From Erythrobacter sp. (GTDB lineage: Bacteria; Pseudomonadota; Alphaproteobacteria; Sphingomonadales; Sphingomonadaceae), in NCBI GenBank assembly GCA_027311945.1, contig DAICXZ010000025.1, positions 1 through 64,000 on the forward strand: a DNA stretch of 64,000 nucleotides, in the 5' to 3' direction. Position numbers and translations under genes: made by a program. Positions 16,141 to 24,371 of the stretch are shown piece by piece. The first letter of the stretch is position 1. Each line of letters opens with the position of its first letter. The notes below the pieces were generated by a model. It did no database searches. It was not told the origin of the DNA and saw only the letters and a program-made list of their open reading frames with translations.

Positions 16141-17189
16141 GAGGTGGCCCGACGCGGGGTGACGCGAAAGCCGTGGCGGTGGTTCTGCGCCTTGATCGCC
16201 CAACCCGGATAGTCCTCGTCAGGCGCGCCGATGGCAGCGAGCTGCTCCAGTTCGCCAGCCGTCAGCTCGATGTCGCTGGCGGCGAGATTCTGCGCCAGCT
16301 GATCGGCCTTGCGCGCGCCCATGATCACGCTCGACACCACCTCCTGATGCAGCAGCCATGCCAGCGCCACCGCTGCCACCGAGACATCGCGCTCAGCCGC
16401 CATCGGGCGCATCGCCTCCACCGCCTGCGCGGCAAGGCCGATGTCAGCGCGGGGAAAATCGAGCGTCATGCGCCGGCCTTCGCCCTTCACCGCGCCATCC
16501 TCGCCGAAGTCATACTTGCCCGAAAGCAGACCGCCGATCAGCGGACTCCAGACCAGCAGGCCCAGACCTTCCGAACGCATCATTGGCACGATCTCGCGCT
16601 CCAGCTCGCGCCCGGTGACAGCGTAGAACGCCTGATTCGAAACGAATTTATCCCACCCGCGCCGCTCGGCGATGCCCAGCGCCTTGGCGATCTGCCAGGC
16701 CGCCCAGTTCGACACGCCGACATAGCGCGCCCGGCCCGAACGTACGATGTCTTCCAGCGCGCGCAGGCCTTCTTCCATACCTGCGTTGGGATCCCAGCCG
16801 TGGATCTGGTAGAGGTCGACATGGTCGAGCCCCAGCCGCTCAAGGCTGGCGTCGATCTGGCCGAGCAGGTGATAGCGGCCATAACCGCCATCGTTCGGCC
16901 CCTCGCCCATCGGGCCCATGCCCTTGGTTGCGATCACCACCTGGTCGCGCGCAATGCCGAGATCGCGCAGCGCCTGCCCGGTGAACTGCTCGCTCTGCCC
17001 GAACGAATAGACGTTGGCGGTGTCGATGAAGTTCACGCCCGCATCGAGCGCCTGCTTCACCAAAGCGGTCGAGCCCGCCTGGTCGAGGTCATGCTGGAAG
17101 AAGCCGCCCGGCTTGTTGCCGAAGGTCATCGCGCCGAGGCACAGCTCGGAGACGACCATCCCGGTCGTCCCCAGTCGATTGTAGCGCAT
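16134..17189 (-). CDS. aldo/keto reductase
   Basis: The 351-residue TIM-barrel oxidoreductase reduces carbonyls with NADPH. The catalytic tetrad is D56 and Y61 (FIDTANVYSFGQSE), K89 (VVIATKG) and H130 (DLYQIHGWD). SNWAAWQI and the C-terminal VIMGARKADQL cofactor region are typical of the YajO/Tas-like subgroup. It lies between proA and nadD. Its end overlaps the probable nadD start, so it appears inserted into an otherwise conserved proA-nadD-rsfS-rlmH series. Confidence 0.93.
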   Translation of the reverse strand: MRYNRLGTTGMVVSELCLGAMTFGNKPGGFFQHDLDQAGSTALVKQALDAGVNFIDTANVYSFGQSEQFTGQALRDLGIARDQVVIATKGMGPMGEGPNDGGYGRYHLLGQIDASLERLGLDHVDLYQIHGWDPNAGMEEGLRALEDIVRSGRARYVGVSNWAAWQIAKALGIAERRGWDKFVSNQAFYAVTGRELEREIVPMMRSEGLGLLVWSPLIGGLLSGKYDFGEDGAVKGEGRRMTLDFPRADIGLAAQAVEAMRPMAAERDVSVAAVALAWLLHQEVVSSVIMGARKADQLAQNLAASDIELTAGELEQLAAIGAPDEDYPGWAIKAQNHRHGFRVTPRRATSC

Positions 17190-17216
17190 CCGGCCTCTCC
17201 CCCTATGCGGCGCGGC

Positions 17217-18518
17217 TCAGGGGCGCGCTTGCCCCGTGCCGTGAACCTGCCACTTGTATGTGGTCAGACCCTCCAGCGCCACCGGCCCGCGTGCGTGCAG
17301 GCGGCCAGTCGCAATGCCGATCTCCGCACCCAAGCCGAATTCGCCGCCGTCGGCAAACTGGCTCGAGGCATTGTGCATCACGATGGCGCTGTCAGCCTCG
17401 GCCAGGAAGCGCGCGGCGGCGGCTTCATCGGCGGTCACAATGGCCTCGGTGTGGCCCGAGGAATGGCGCGCAATATGTTCAAGCGCGGCATCGAGACCGT
17501 CAACCACGGCCACCGACAGCACGGCGTCGAGATATTCGGTGTCCCAGTCCTCCTCAGAGGCAGTGCCGATCCGCGAATCGAGCGCCCGCGCACGGGCATC
17601 TCCGCGCAGTTCGCACCCAGCGTCGAGCAGTTCGGCAACGACATCCTGCGAGGCAGGGAAGCTAGCGTCGAGCAGCAGCGTCTCCATCGCCCCGCAAATG
17701 CCGGTGCGCCGCATCTTCGCGTTCAGTGCCAGCTTCTTCGCCATCTCGGGATCGGCAGCAGAATGGACGTAGGTGTGGCAGATGCCATCGAGGTGCGCGA
17801 GCACGGGGACGCGGGCGTCGTTCTGCACCCGCTCCACCAGGCTCTTGCCGCCACGCGGCACGATCATATCAACCAGCCCCGCAGCCTTGAGCATGGCACC
17901 AACCGCAGCACGGTCCTGCGTCGGCATCAGCTGGATCGCCTCGGCGGGCACACCCTTGCTGGCGACGCCTTCGGTGAAGGCAGCGTGCAGTGCACGGTTC
18001 GAATTCACCGCCTCGCTCCCGCCGCGCAGCAGCGCCGCATTGCCCGAGCGCAGGCACAGTGCTGCGGCATCGGCAGTAACGTTCGGGCGGCTTTCGTAAA
18101 TGATCCCGATTAGGCCGATGGGAATGCGGCGGCGCACCAGTTCGAGCCCCGAGGGCGCGGTGCTGCGGTCGATCTCCTGACCGACCGGATCGGGCAGGCC
18201 TGCCACGTTCTCGATCGCGGCAGCAATGCCTTCGAGCCGCTGCTCATCAAGCATGAGGCGGTCGAGCATGGCGGGCGCGAGACCATTGGCCTTGCCCGCA
18301 TCAAGGTCTTTCGTGTTGGCAGCGAGGATTTCCGGCGCAGCCTTGCGGATGGCGGCAGCGGCGGCGCGCAGGGCGTCTGCCTTATCGGCATCGCTCATCA
18401 GGGCCAGCACGCGCTGCGCCTTGCGTCCGGCGTGCGCAAGCGAGTGTACGATCTGCTCGCAATCGGTGGGGCTTTCCTGGCCGGATTCGGCCGTGCGGGT
18501 CTTCAGTTCAATATCCAT
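17217..18518 (-). CDS. proA: glutamate-5-semialdehyde dehydrogenase (gamma-glutamyl phosphate reductase)
   Basis: ProA reduces gamma-glutamyl phosphate with NADPH in proline synthesis. From the ATG at 18518 the protein has 433 residues. The catalytic cysteine is C275 in RRTGICGAMETLL. IGIIYESRPNVTADAAALCLRSGNA and PRGGKSLVERVQ are family motifs, and FGLGAEIGIATGRLHARGPV closes the domain. The partner proB is not in the window. The start is divergent from an M23 peptidase gene across 222 bp. Confidence 0.96.
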   Translation of the reverse strand: MDIELKTRTAESGQESPTDCEQIVHSLAHAGRKAQRVLALMSDADKADALRAAAAAIRKAAPEILAANTKDLDAGKANGLAPAMLDRLMLDEQRLEGIAAAIENVAGLPDPVGQEIDRSTAPSGLELVRRRIPIGLIGIIYESRPNVTADAAALCLRSGNAALLRGGSEAVNSNRALHAAFTEGVASKGVPAEAIQLMPTQDRAAVGAMLKAAGLVDMIVPRGGKSLVERVQNDARVPVLAHLDGICHTYVHSAADPEMAKKLALNAKMRRTGICGAMETLLLDASFPASQDVVAELLDAGCELRGDARARALDSRIGTASEEDWDTEYLDAVLSVAVVDGLDAALEHIARHSSGHTEAIVTADEAAAARFLAEADSAIVMHNASSQFADGGEFGLGAEIGIATGRLHARGPVALEGLTTYKWQVHGTGQARP

Positions 18519-18740
18519 AGATGCAGGGATACCATTCGTACGACGTCTTGTCAGGGGGCGATTCGGACACATCCGAGCGGGCAAAAAGTTCCCACATTTC
18601 GCGAAAATATTTCTCGTATTGGCACGACTCGTCCCGTTCGCCCTTCGGTTCACCCCGTGTTTCATTCGTTAAGGTCGACCTTCGCAGAGCATACGCTATC
18701 GCCCTCGCCAACAGGGGTAACGCTGTAGGCGGGGTCGGCA

Positions 18741-19925
18741 TTGGTTTTTCCTAAGGTTGCAAAGCGCCTTGAGCGCATTCGCTCCTGGTTTCCAGAGCGT
18801 GAGTTCATCATGCGCTCGCAAGGGCGGGTTCGCTTCGTCAAGATCAGCCCGCGCCTCCAGATGGGCGCTGCCGCAGTCGCTTTGACGGCTGGCGTGTTAT
18901 GGGTGGGTTCGCTCGGTGCCATGGCCATCACGCAGTACCAGACCAGCAGCGAACTTGCCTCGCTGCTCGACCGCGAGGCGACCGTTGCCAAGTCGGAAGA
19001 CCGTCTCGAAGCCTATCGCGACGATCTCGACACCACCATGGCCGACCTCGCCAAGCGGCAGGACGTGCTTGACCAGTTGGCCGGCGAACTGCCCAAGGAT
19101 CTGCTGACCAAGAGCGCCGACGACACCGTCAGCGACTCGAGCGAAGAGGCCGGTCGCCTCATCAGCCTGGTGGGCGAGAGCTTCCCTGAAGCCGTTGGCC
19201 TCGCGCAGCTGGAAGCGCGCCAGCTCGCCTTCGTAGAACGTCTGACCCGTTTTGCCGACCAACGCTCGCGCCGCGCCGAAGAGGCGCTGCGGACGCTCGG
19301 CCTCGATCCCGCCGCGATCCTGTCGCAGGATCGGGTGGCGACAGGTGGCCCGCTCGAACTGCTTTCGACCGAGAGCGACGGCTCGCTCGATCCGCGCTTC
19401 GAACGTCTTGGCCTCAGCCTTGCGCGGATGAGCGCGCTCGAACGCGGGCTGGACGGGGTGCCGCAGGTGATGCCCGCCGATGCCGGTTCGATCAGCTCTG
19501 GCTTCGGCGTACGTCACGATCCGTTCAATGGCCACGCGGCGATGCATTCGGGCCTCGATTTCCGTGCGCCCTACGGATCGCCGATCCATGCCGCTGCCGA
19601 GGGCGAAGTGACCTTCGTCGGCATCAAGGGCGGCTATGGCCGCACGGTCGAGGTGAGCCATGGTTCGGGCATGATCACCCGCTATGCCCATATGTCGCGC
19701 TCCGCTGCACAGGTTGGCCAGAAGGTCGAGGCGGGCGCGGTGATCGGTGCCATCGGCAGCTCGGGCCGTTCGACCGGCCCGCACCTGCATTTCGAAGTTC
19801 GCATCAACGGCCGCGCGGTGAATCCGCGCCCGTTCCTGGAGACGGCCCCGCATGTTCTTGAAGAAGCAAGATCGAACCCTTCCCGCATCGCCGGGGAGCC
19901 ACGCGGAGCGACGGCGGGTGGCTAA
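18741..19925 (+). CDS. M23 (LytM) peptidoglycan peptidase with DUF5930-like N-terminus
   Basis: The 394-residue protein has an N-terminal motif WFPEREFIMRS...VRFVKIS and a transmembrane helix at about 42-64. Coiled coil follows (about 75-185), then a C-terminal LytM domain. The zinc ligands are intact: H269/D273 (MHSGLDF), H317 (YAHMS) and H348/H350 (HLHFEV), so it should be an active endopeptidase. The apparent start is a TTG at 18741. Its last 74 bp overlap the bactofilin gene, matching known bactofilin-LmdC pairs. Confidence 0.9.
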   Translation: MVFPKVAKRLERIRSWFPEREFIMRSQGRVRFVKISPRLQMGAAAVALTAGVLWVGSLGAMAITQYQTSSELASLLDREATVAKSEDRLEAYRDDLDTTMADLAKRQDVLDQLAGELPKDLLTKSADDTVSDSSEEAGRLISLVGESFPEAVGLAQLEARQLAFVERLTRFADQRSRRAEEALRTLGLDPAAILSQDRVATGGPLELLSTESDGSLDPRFERLGLSLARMSALERGLDGVPQVMPADAGSISSGFGVRHDPFNGHAAMHSGLDFRAPYGSPIHAAAEGEVTFVGIKGGYGRTVEVSHGSGMITRYAHMSRSAAQVGQKVEAGAVIGAIGSSGRSTGPHLHFEVRINGRAVNPRPFLETAPHVLEEARSNPSRIAGEPRGATAGG

Positions 19926-20319
19926 TTCCGGCACCTTTTCGGTGTTCGGGCCGGATGTCACCATTCACGGCAATGTCGAGGCTTCGGCGGACCTGCACGT
20001 CGATGGCAATGTGATCGGCGATATTGCCTGCGCCTCGCTGGTGCAGGGCGAAGGCAGCCGGATCGAAGGCGAGGTCAAGGCGCAGAGCGCGCGGCTCGCC
20101 GGAATGGTGGAAGGCCGGATCGACGCGGTCGAGCTGGTGATCCTGAAGACCGCGCGCATTCTCGGCGATGTCAGCTACGAGACGCTCACCATCGAGCAGG
20201 GCGCACAGGTCAATGGCCGGTTCGCGCCGCAGGGTGCCAATCTCGCTGCGGGCAAAACGCAGGTCGAAGTGGCCCCGCTGCCGGGCGCCGACGGCGACCA
20301 GATGCGACTGGCCAACTAA
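19852..20319 (+). CDS. bactofilin (polymer-forming cytoskeletal protein)
   Basis: The 155-residue protein has a central right-handed beta-helix of about 100 residues: FSVFGPDVTIHGNV, DLHVDGNVIGDI, IEGEVKAQSARLAGMVEGRID and TARILGDVSYETLTIEQGAQVNGRF. Short polar tails flank it. Bactofilins polymerise without nucleotide and position wall enzymes. The gene starts inside the end of the upstream M23 peptidase frame (overlap 19852-19925), implying tight co-expression. A terminator follows at 20351. Confidence 0.93.
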   Translation: MFLKKQDRTLPASPGSHAERRRVANSGTFSVFGPDVTIHGNVEASADLHVDGNVIGDIACASLVQGEGSRIEGEVKAQSARLAGMVEGRIDAVELVILKTARILGDVSYETLTIEQGAQVNGRFAPQGANLAAGKTQVEVAPLPGADGDQMRLAN

Positions 20320-20350
20320 CCTTACGCAAAATACGCGGCTGAAGACGAGA

Positions 20351-20379
20351 AAGGGGCGGACCGCAAGGCCGCCCCTTTT
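20351..20379 (+). terminator. Rho-independent terminator after the bactofilin gene
   Basis: Nine-base arms AAGGGGCGG (20351-20359) and CCGCCCCTT (20369-20377) enclose a 9-nt loop and run into TT on the + strand. The flanking A-run lets it also act on the convergent trcR transcript. Confidence 0.75.
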
Positions 20380-20410
20380 CCGTATGTTCGTCTGCTGCGG
20401 GGTACGGCGA

Positions 20411-21133
20411 TCAGCCTTGCCTGGATGCGCTCTCGTCGGCTTCGGCAGCACGCTTGGCTTCGAGCCATGCTTCAGCCTCAGCTTCCTGCGCGGCTTGGGA
20501 GGCAGCCTTGACAGCTTCCGCGCGCTCGCGGCGCAGTTCCTCGATCAGCTTTTCCTTGTCGTCGCGCTGGTCGACCACCGGAGCTTCGACCTCCTCGCCT
20601 TCGACGACGGGGATGTTCTTGGCCGCCTTGGCCACGGCGGCATCCAGCTCGCGCTGCGAACACAGGCCCAGCGTCACCGGATCCTTGGGCTGGATGTTGG
20701 CAATGTTCCAGTGGCTGCGATCGCGAATCGCGTTGATGGTATTGCGTGTGGTGCCGATCAGTTTGCCGATCTGGGCATCCGAAATTTCCGGATGGCTGCG
20801 GATGATCCAGGCGATGCCATCGGGCTTGTCCTGACGCTTCGACACCGGGGTGTAGCGCGGGCCCTTGGTGCGGCTGACGTCGACCGGAGCCTTCTGCATC
20901 TTCAGCGAATAGCTGGCGTCGGCCTGGCCACGCTCGATCTCGGCGTGGGTCAGCTCGCCCGAGTGCACGGGATCGCGCCCGGTGTACTTCGAGCTGGCGA
21001 GGTCGTCGGCCATGGCCTGAACCTCGAGAATGTGCAGTCCGCAGAACTCAGCGATCTGGCTGAAGCTTAACGAGGTGTTGTCGACCAGCCAGCTGGCGGT
21101 CGCGTGCGGCATCAGGGGAGTCGGCTGGGCCAC
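20411..21133 (-). CDS. TrcR-like cell-cycle transcriptional regulator (DUF1013)
   Basis: The 240-residue DUF1013 protein starts MAQPTPLMPHATASWLVDNTSLSF, followed by IAEFCGLHILEVQAMAD. A second helix-turn-helix region is IRSHPEISDAQIGKLIGTTRNTINAIRDRSHWN. The C-terminus is a charged coiled coil (about 190-235). The family is confined to alphaproteobacteria and is named TrcR by homology to a cell-cycle regulator. The GTG at 21133 is preferred because GGAG lies 7 nt upstream and it restores the conserved AQPLM start. The gene is monocistronic. Confidence 0.88.
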   Translation of the reverse strand: MAQPTPLMPHATASWLVDNTSLSFSQIAEFCGLHILEVQAMADDLASSKYTGRDPVHSGELTHAEIERGQADASYSLKMQKAPVDVSRTKGPRYTPVSKRQDKPDGIAWIIRSHPEISDAQIGKLIGTTRNTINAIRDRSHWNIANIQPKDPVTLGLCSQRELDAAVAKAAKNIPVVEGEEVEAPVVDQRDDKEKLIEELRRERAEAVKAASQAAQEAEAEAWLEAKRAAEADESASRQG

Positions 21134-21180
21134 GGTGGTTCTCCAAGTGCAGATCGGGCGGAAAATTCGGCCCGAAATAA

Positions 21181-21205
21181 AAGGGCCGCCCCTCGCGGGA
21201 CGGCC
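21181..21205 (-). terminator. terminator after the glycosyltransferase gene
   Basis: On the minus strand an imperfect stem (GGCCG/CGGCC plus CCC/GGG, 21184-21205, 4-nt loop) is followed by CCTTTTATTT. It lies about 80 bp past the glycosyltransferase stop and just before the trcR ribosome-binding site, separating the two transcripts. Confidence 0.7.
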
Positions 21206-21285
21206 GACCTTGGCCTTCCATGTAGGCCAATTGTCGAGAGACGGCAAGGATTTCGCGCAAGGGCGCCGCGCGGGGCCACCCGTGG

Positions 21286-22329
21286 TCAGGCAGCGGCGGC
21301 TTGCAAGCCCGCCATCTGCACTTCGCGCGAGATCAGCGCAAGCCCATCGCAGAACTGGTCGGTGCTGGCGTCCCAGCTGAAGGCGCGCCCTGCCGCGAGA
21401 CAGTCTTCGCGCGAGAAGGTGAGCGCCTCGGCAATCGCGTCTTCGAGCCGTTCGGCCATGGCACCGCTGCCGGGAAAAAGCACGTCGAGCGGGCCGGGCA
21501 CCGGATAGGCCGCCACCGGCGTGCCGCAAGCGAGCGCCTCGATCATCACCAGCCCGAAGGTGTCGGTGCGGCTCGGGAACACGAACACATCGGCCCCGGC
21601 ATAGCAGGCCGCCAGCTCCTCGCCCGATCGGCGCCCGAGGAAGTGTGCCTCAGGATAGGCCTGCCGCAGCCGATCGAGCGCCGGGCCATCGCCGACCACC
21701 ACCTTGGAGCCGGGGTGGCCGTTATCGAGAAACTCCTCGATGTTCTTCTCCACCGCCACGCGCCCGACATAGAGCTGGATCGGCCGTTGCAGTTCGAAGA
21801 AGAGGTCGGGCGGCGGATGGTCTGGCACGAAGGTGGCAAGATCGACGCCCCGGCTCCAGTGGTGGAGCCGCGTCAGGCCATGATCGCGCAGCTGCTCGCG
21901 GATGGTCTCGGTAGCCACCAGAATATTCTCGGCCGGGCCGTGGAACCGGCGGATAAGCGGCCAGATCGCGCTGGCAGGAAGGCCCGTCCGGCTCGCGACA
22001 TAGTCCGGGAACTGGGTGTGATAGGCGGTGGTGAACGGATAGCCACGCCTGCGGCAATAGCTCCGCGCCGCCCAGCCCAGCGGCCCCTCGGTCGCGATGT
22101 GAATCGCGTCGGCGCAGAAATGATCGAGCAGCGCGCCGACCTCGCGCGGGCCTGTCAGCGCCAGCCGGATCTCGGAGTAGGACGGGCACGGCAGCGAGCG
22201 GAACAGGTCGGGCGAGATCACCTCGACCTCGTGCCCACGGCGGCGCAGTTCGTCGGTCACCGTGGTCAGCGTGCGCACCACGCCGTTCATCTGCGGGAGC
22301 CAGGCGTCGGTTACGAGGGCGATTTTCAT
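21286..22329 (-). CDS. GT4-type glycosyltransferase
   Basis: The 347-residue protein has a GT-B fold. The N-terminal domain opens KIALVTDAWLPQMNGVVRTL and contains HIATEGPLGWAAR and TAYHTQFPDYV. The C-terminal domain has LYVGRVAVEKNIEEFL and the donor-binding FPSRTDTFGLVMIEALACGTPVAAY. This resembles alpha-mannosyltransferases such as MgtA/PimB, which build glycolipids. The ATG at 22329 follows the upstream phosphoesterase stop by 17 bp, suggesting a two-gene glycolipid or lipid A-related operon. Confidence 0.9.
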   Translation of the reverse strand: MKIALVTDAWLPQMNGVVRTLTTVTDELRRRGHEVEVISPDLFRSLPCPSYSEIRLALTGPREVGALLDHFCADAIHIATEGPLGWAARSYCRRRGYPFTTAYHTQFPDYVASRTGLPASAIWPLIRRFHGPAENILVATETIREQLRDHGLTRLHHWSRGVDLATFVPDHPPPDLFFELQRPIQLYVGRVAVEKNIEEFLDNGHPGSKVVVGDGPALDRLRQAYPEAHFLGRRSGEELAACYAGADVFVFPSRTDTFGLVMIEALACGTPVAAYPVPGPLDVLFPGSGAMAERLEDAIAEALTFSREDCLAAGRAFSWDASTDQFCDGLALISREVQMAGLQAAAA

Positions 22330-22346
22330 CGATGGCCTCGCGCGCA

Positions 22347-23216
22347 TCAGGCCGCGGCGGCGACCGCGGTGCCCTCGCGCTCGGCCGCCTCGGCCTCGCG
22401 GGCGGCGATCTCGTCGGGCCAGTGGAGGATTTCCATCTTGCCATCGGCGTGCTCGACCAGTGCGTTGCAGCCTTCGACCCAGTCGCCGTCGTTCCAGTAT
22501 TCGATGTCCCTGCCCGAATGGGAGAACATGCGGTGTTCGGCGGTATGAATGTGGCCGCAGACCACCCCATCGACCCCGCGCTCGGCAGCGGCGCGCGATA
22601 CCACTTCCTCATACTGGCCGATGAACTCGACCGCGTTCTTGACCTTGTGCTTGGCCATTTTCGAAAGCGACCAGTAGGGCAGGCCAAGCCAGCGACGCAC
22701 CACGTTCACCTGGTGACTAAGCCCCATCAACACATGATAAAGCGTGTCCCCCACGAAGGCGAGCCAACGGTGCGACAGCATCACGGCATCGAATTCGTCG
22801 CCGTGCAGCACCATCAGGCGGCGGCCATCGGCGGTATCGTGGAAGGCGGCGCGGCGAATCTCGATGCCGCCGAAGTTCAGGCCGGTGAACTGGCGGAACA
22901 TCTCGTCATGGTTGCCGGGGATATATACCACGCGCGTGCCACGCTTGGCGCGCTTCATGATCCGCCACACGATGTCGTTATGCGCGGCGGGCCAGTAGAA
23001 CTTCTTCTTCAGCCGCCAGCCGTCGATGATATCGCCCACGAGATACATCGTCTCGCAGTCGACATTGTCGAGGAAGTCGATCAGCAGCTCGGCATTGCAG
23101 CCCTTGGTGCCGAGGTGGATGTCGGAAATCCACACGGTGCGAAATTTGCGGCGGCCATTGTCCTCAGGCTCTGGGACCGAGGGCTTCTGCCGCGAAAAGT
23201 TGCTGATCGTCGCCAT
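22347..23216 (-). CDS. LpxH-like calcineurin-fold metallophosphoesterase
   Basis: The 289-residue protein carries the di-metal phosphoesterase motifs in order: SDIHLGT, GDIIDGW, PGNHDE, LHGDEFD and CGHIHTAEH. The family is often annotated as UDP-2,3-diacylglucosamine diphosphatase, which makes lipid X for lipid A. Whether this member does so is unproven because many alphaproteobacteria use LpxI. The start at 23216 was chosen for the MATISNFSRQK N-terminus. It is probably cotranscribed with the glycosyltransferase. Confidence 0.85.
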   Translation of the reverse strand: MATISNFSRQKPSVPEPEDNGRRKFRTVWISDIHLGTKGCNAELLIDFLDNVDCETMYLVGDIIDGWRLKKKFYWPAAHNDIVWRIMKRAKRGTRVVYIPGNHDEMFRQFTGLNFGGIEIRRAAFHDTADGRRLMVLHGDEFDAVMLSHRWLAFVGDTLYHVLMGLSHQVNVVRRWLGLPYWSLSKMAKHKVKNAVEFIGQYEEVVSRAAAERGVDGVVCGHIHTAEHRMFSHSGRDIEYWNDGDWVEGCNALVEHADGKMEILHWPDEIAAREAEAAEREGTAVAAAA

Positions 23217-23336
23217 CGGCGTGCTGCCGCCGAAGACATCTTCAAGATGGTTGCCGAACATGCTGCCAAAGCCCCGATTTGTTTTGCCTTGGGCTCAGGC
23301 TTATGGCGCATGAATGTGACAGCAGACTCACAGTTC

Positions 23337-23364
23337 GGCGTCACTTGTCTGACAGTGTGACGCC
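23337..23364. promoter_or_regulatory. inverted repeat GGCGTCAC-N12-GTGACGCC
   Basis: Perfect 8-bp arms (23337-23344 and 23357-23364), with TTGTC/GACAG extending the symmetry imperfectly. The site lies between the stop of the NTF2-like gene (23421) and the start of the phosphoesterase gene (23216). It could be an operator for the downstream pair or a terminator without a T-run. Confidence 0.45.
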
Positions 23365-23420
23365 TGGGTGGCACCGCCCGGCACGCCTGACGCGCACCGG
23401 GAGGGCACCAAATAGGGCTC

Positions 23421-24323
23421 TTAGCGGACCACGTAGGGCTGCTTGCCGACCCACGGCGAGGTCATGTTGTAAGGCACGGTCACGAACACGGCCTCGACCT
23501 CGGCGATCTTGCCGTCGACGATCTTGAACAGTTCGAGCAGCGCAAAACTGTGCGGGAAGGTGAAGATCGACTTGTGGCGGCTGCCATCAGTCCAGGTGAT
23601 GTCCGTGAGGCGGCCCGAGTGATCAATGAAGCCGGCCGCGATCACGATGCCCTTCTCTTCGTCGACCAGCGGGAAGCGGCGGTCGCGCAAGCGGTCGTCG
23701 TAGATATACTGGCCGAGGCGGAACTGGTCGGCGCAGCCCATCTTCGAGATCGGATAGCCTTCGATATCGACATTGGTAGTCTGCAACCCGTTCTCGATCC
23801 GGTCGCATTCGTCGGTGAAATCGGTGAACAGCGTGCCGTCGTTGTTCTGAAGGGTGTCGAAATAGCCATCGGCAATGGCGATCAGGCGTTCGCGCGGGCG
23901 GCGCTGCGCTTCGGGCACATCCTCGGCCAGCACCGGGCGCGGGCGGCGTGCGTCGTCGATCTGCGGGAACGGGCCGAGCTCGCTCGGGCGGCAAACCAGT
24001 GTTTCGACCTCGGTGATCTTGCCGCCCTGCATGGCGATGCGCATCGCCATCACCGCGGCATCGCCCGATTCCTCTACAATGCCGAACCAGCTCGCTTGCC
24101 CCGTCTGCGGATCGGCTGCTTTCACATCATAAGTGTCACGCACCCTGGTGATGGTGTTCCACAGCCCGTCACCCAGCATGAGCTGGACGTTGTTTTCGGT
24201 GAACACCACGTCGTCCGCCCAGTCGACACGCGACACATCCTTCGCCGCGAGCGCGGCAAGGTAGGTGTCGATGGCAGAATAGAGTTCCTCGCGCGTGGCG
24301 ATCGGGGCGGGGTTCGAAGTCAT
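23421..24323 (-). CDS. hypothetical protein with two NTF2/SnoaL-like halves
   Basis: The 300-residue cytoplasmic protein appears to contain two alpha+beta repeats. One starts REELYSAIDTYLAALAAKDVSRVDW, the other RERLIAIADGYFDTLQNNDGTLFTDF. Each is a cone-like helix followed by strands ending in VETLVCRP or VEAVFVTVPYN. This resembles SnoaL/NTF2-like proteins, which include enzymes acting on hydrophobic polycyclic substrates. No catalytic residues can be assigned. The quinone oxidoreductase upstream on the same strand ends 48 bp away and may be cotranscribed. Confidence 0.7.
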   Translation of the reverse strand: MTSNPAPIATREELYSAIDTYLAALAAKDVSRVDWADDVVFTENNVQLMLGDGLWNTITRVRDTYDVKAADPQTGQASWFGIVEESGDAAVMAMRIAMQGGKITEVETLVCRPSELGPFPQIDDARRPRPVLAEDVPEAQRRPRERLIAIADGYFDTLQNNDGTLFTDFTDECDRIENGLQTTNVDIEGYPISKMGCADQFRLGQYIYDDRLRDRRFPLVDEEKGIVIAAGFIDHSGRLTDITWTDGSRHKSIFTFPHSFALLELFKIVDGKIAEVEAVFVTVPYNMTSPWVGKQPYVVR

Positions 24324-24371
24324 GGCATTGTCTCTCCTGTTACAATGCTGCTTCTGAACAATTGGCCGCGC

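Noticed and set aside
16173-18113. 646-codon open frame on the + strand
   Set aside because: Antisense to the clear aldo/keto reductase and proA genes, with no recognisable motif.
18519-18740. Possible promoters or CtrA sites in the proA/M23 spacer
   Set aside because: An AT-rich patch (aaaatatttc) is present, but no convincing -35/-10 pair or TTAA-N7-TTAA double site could be read.
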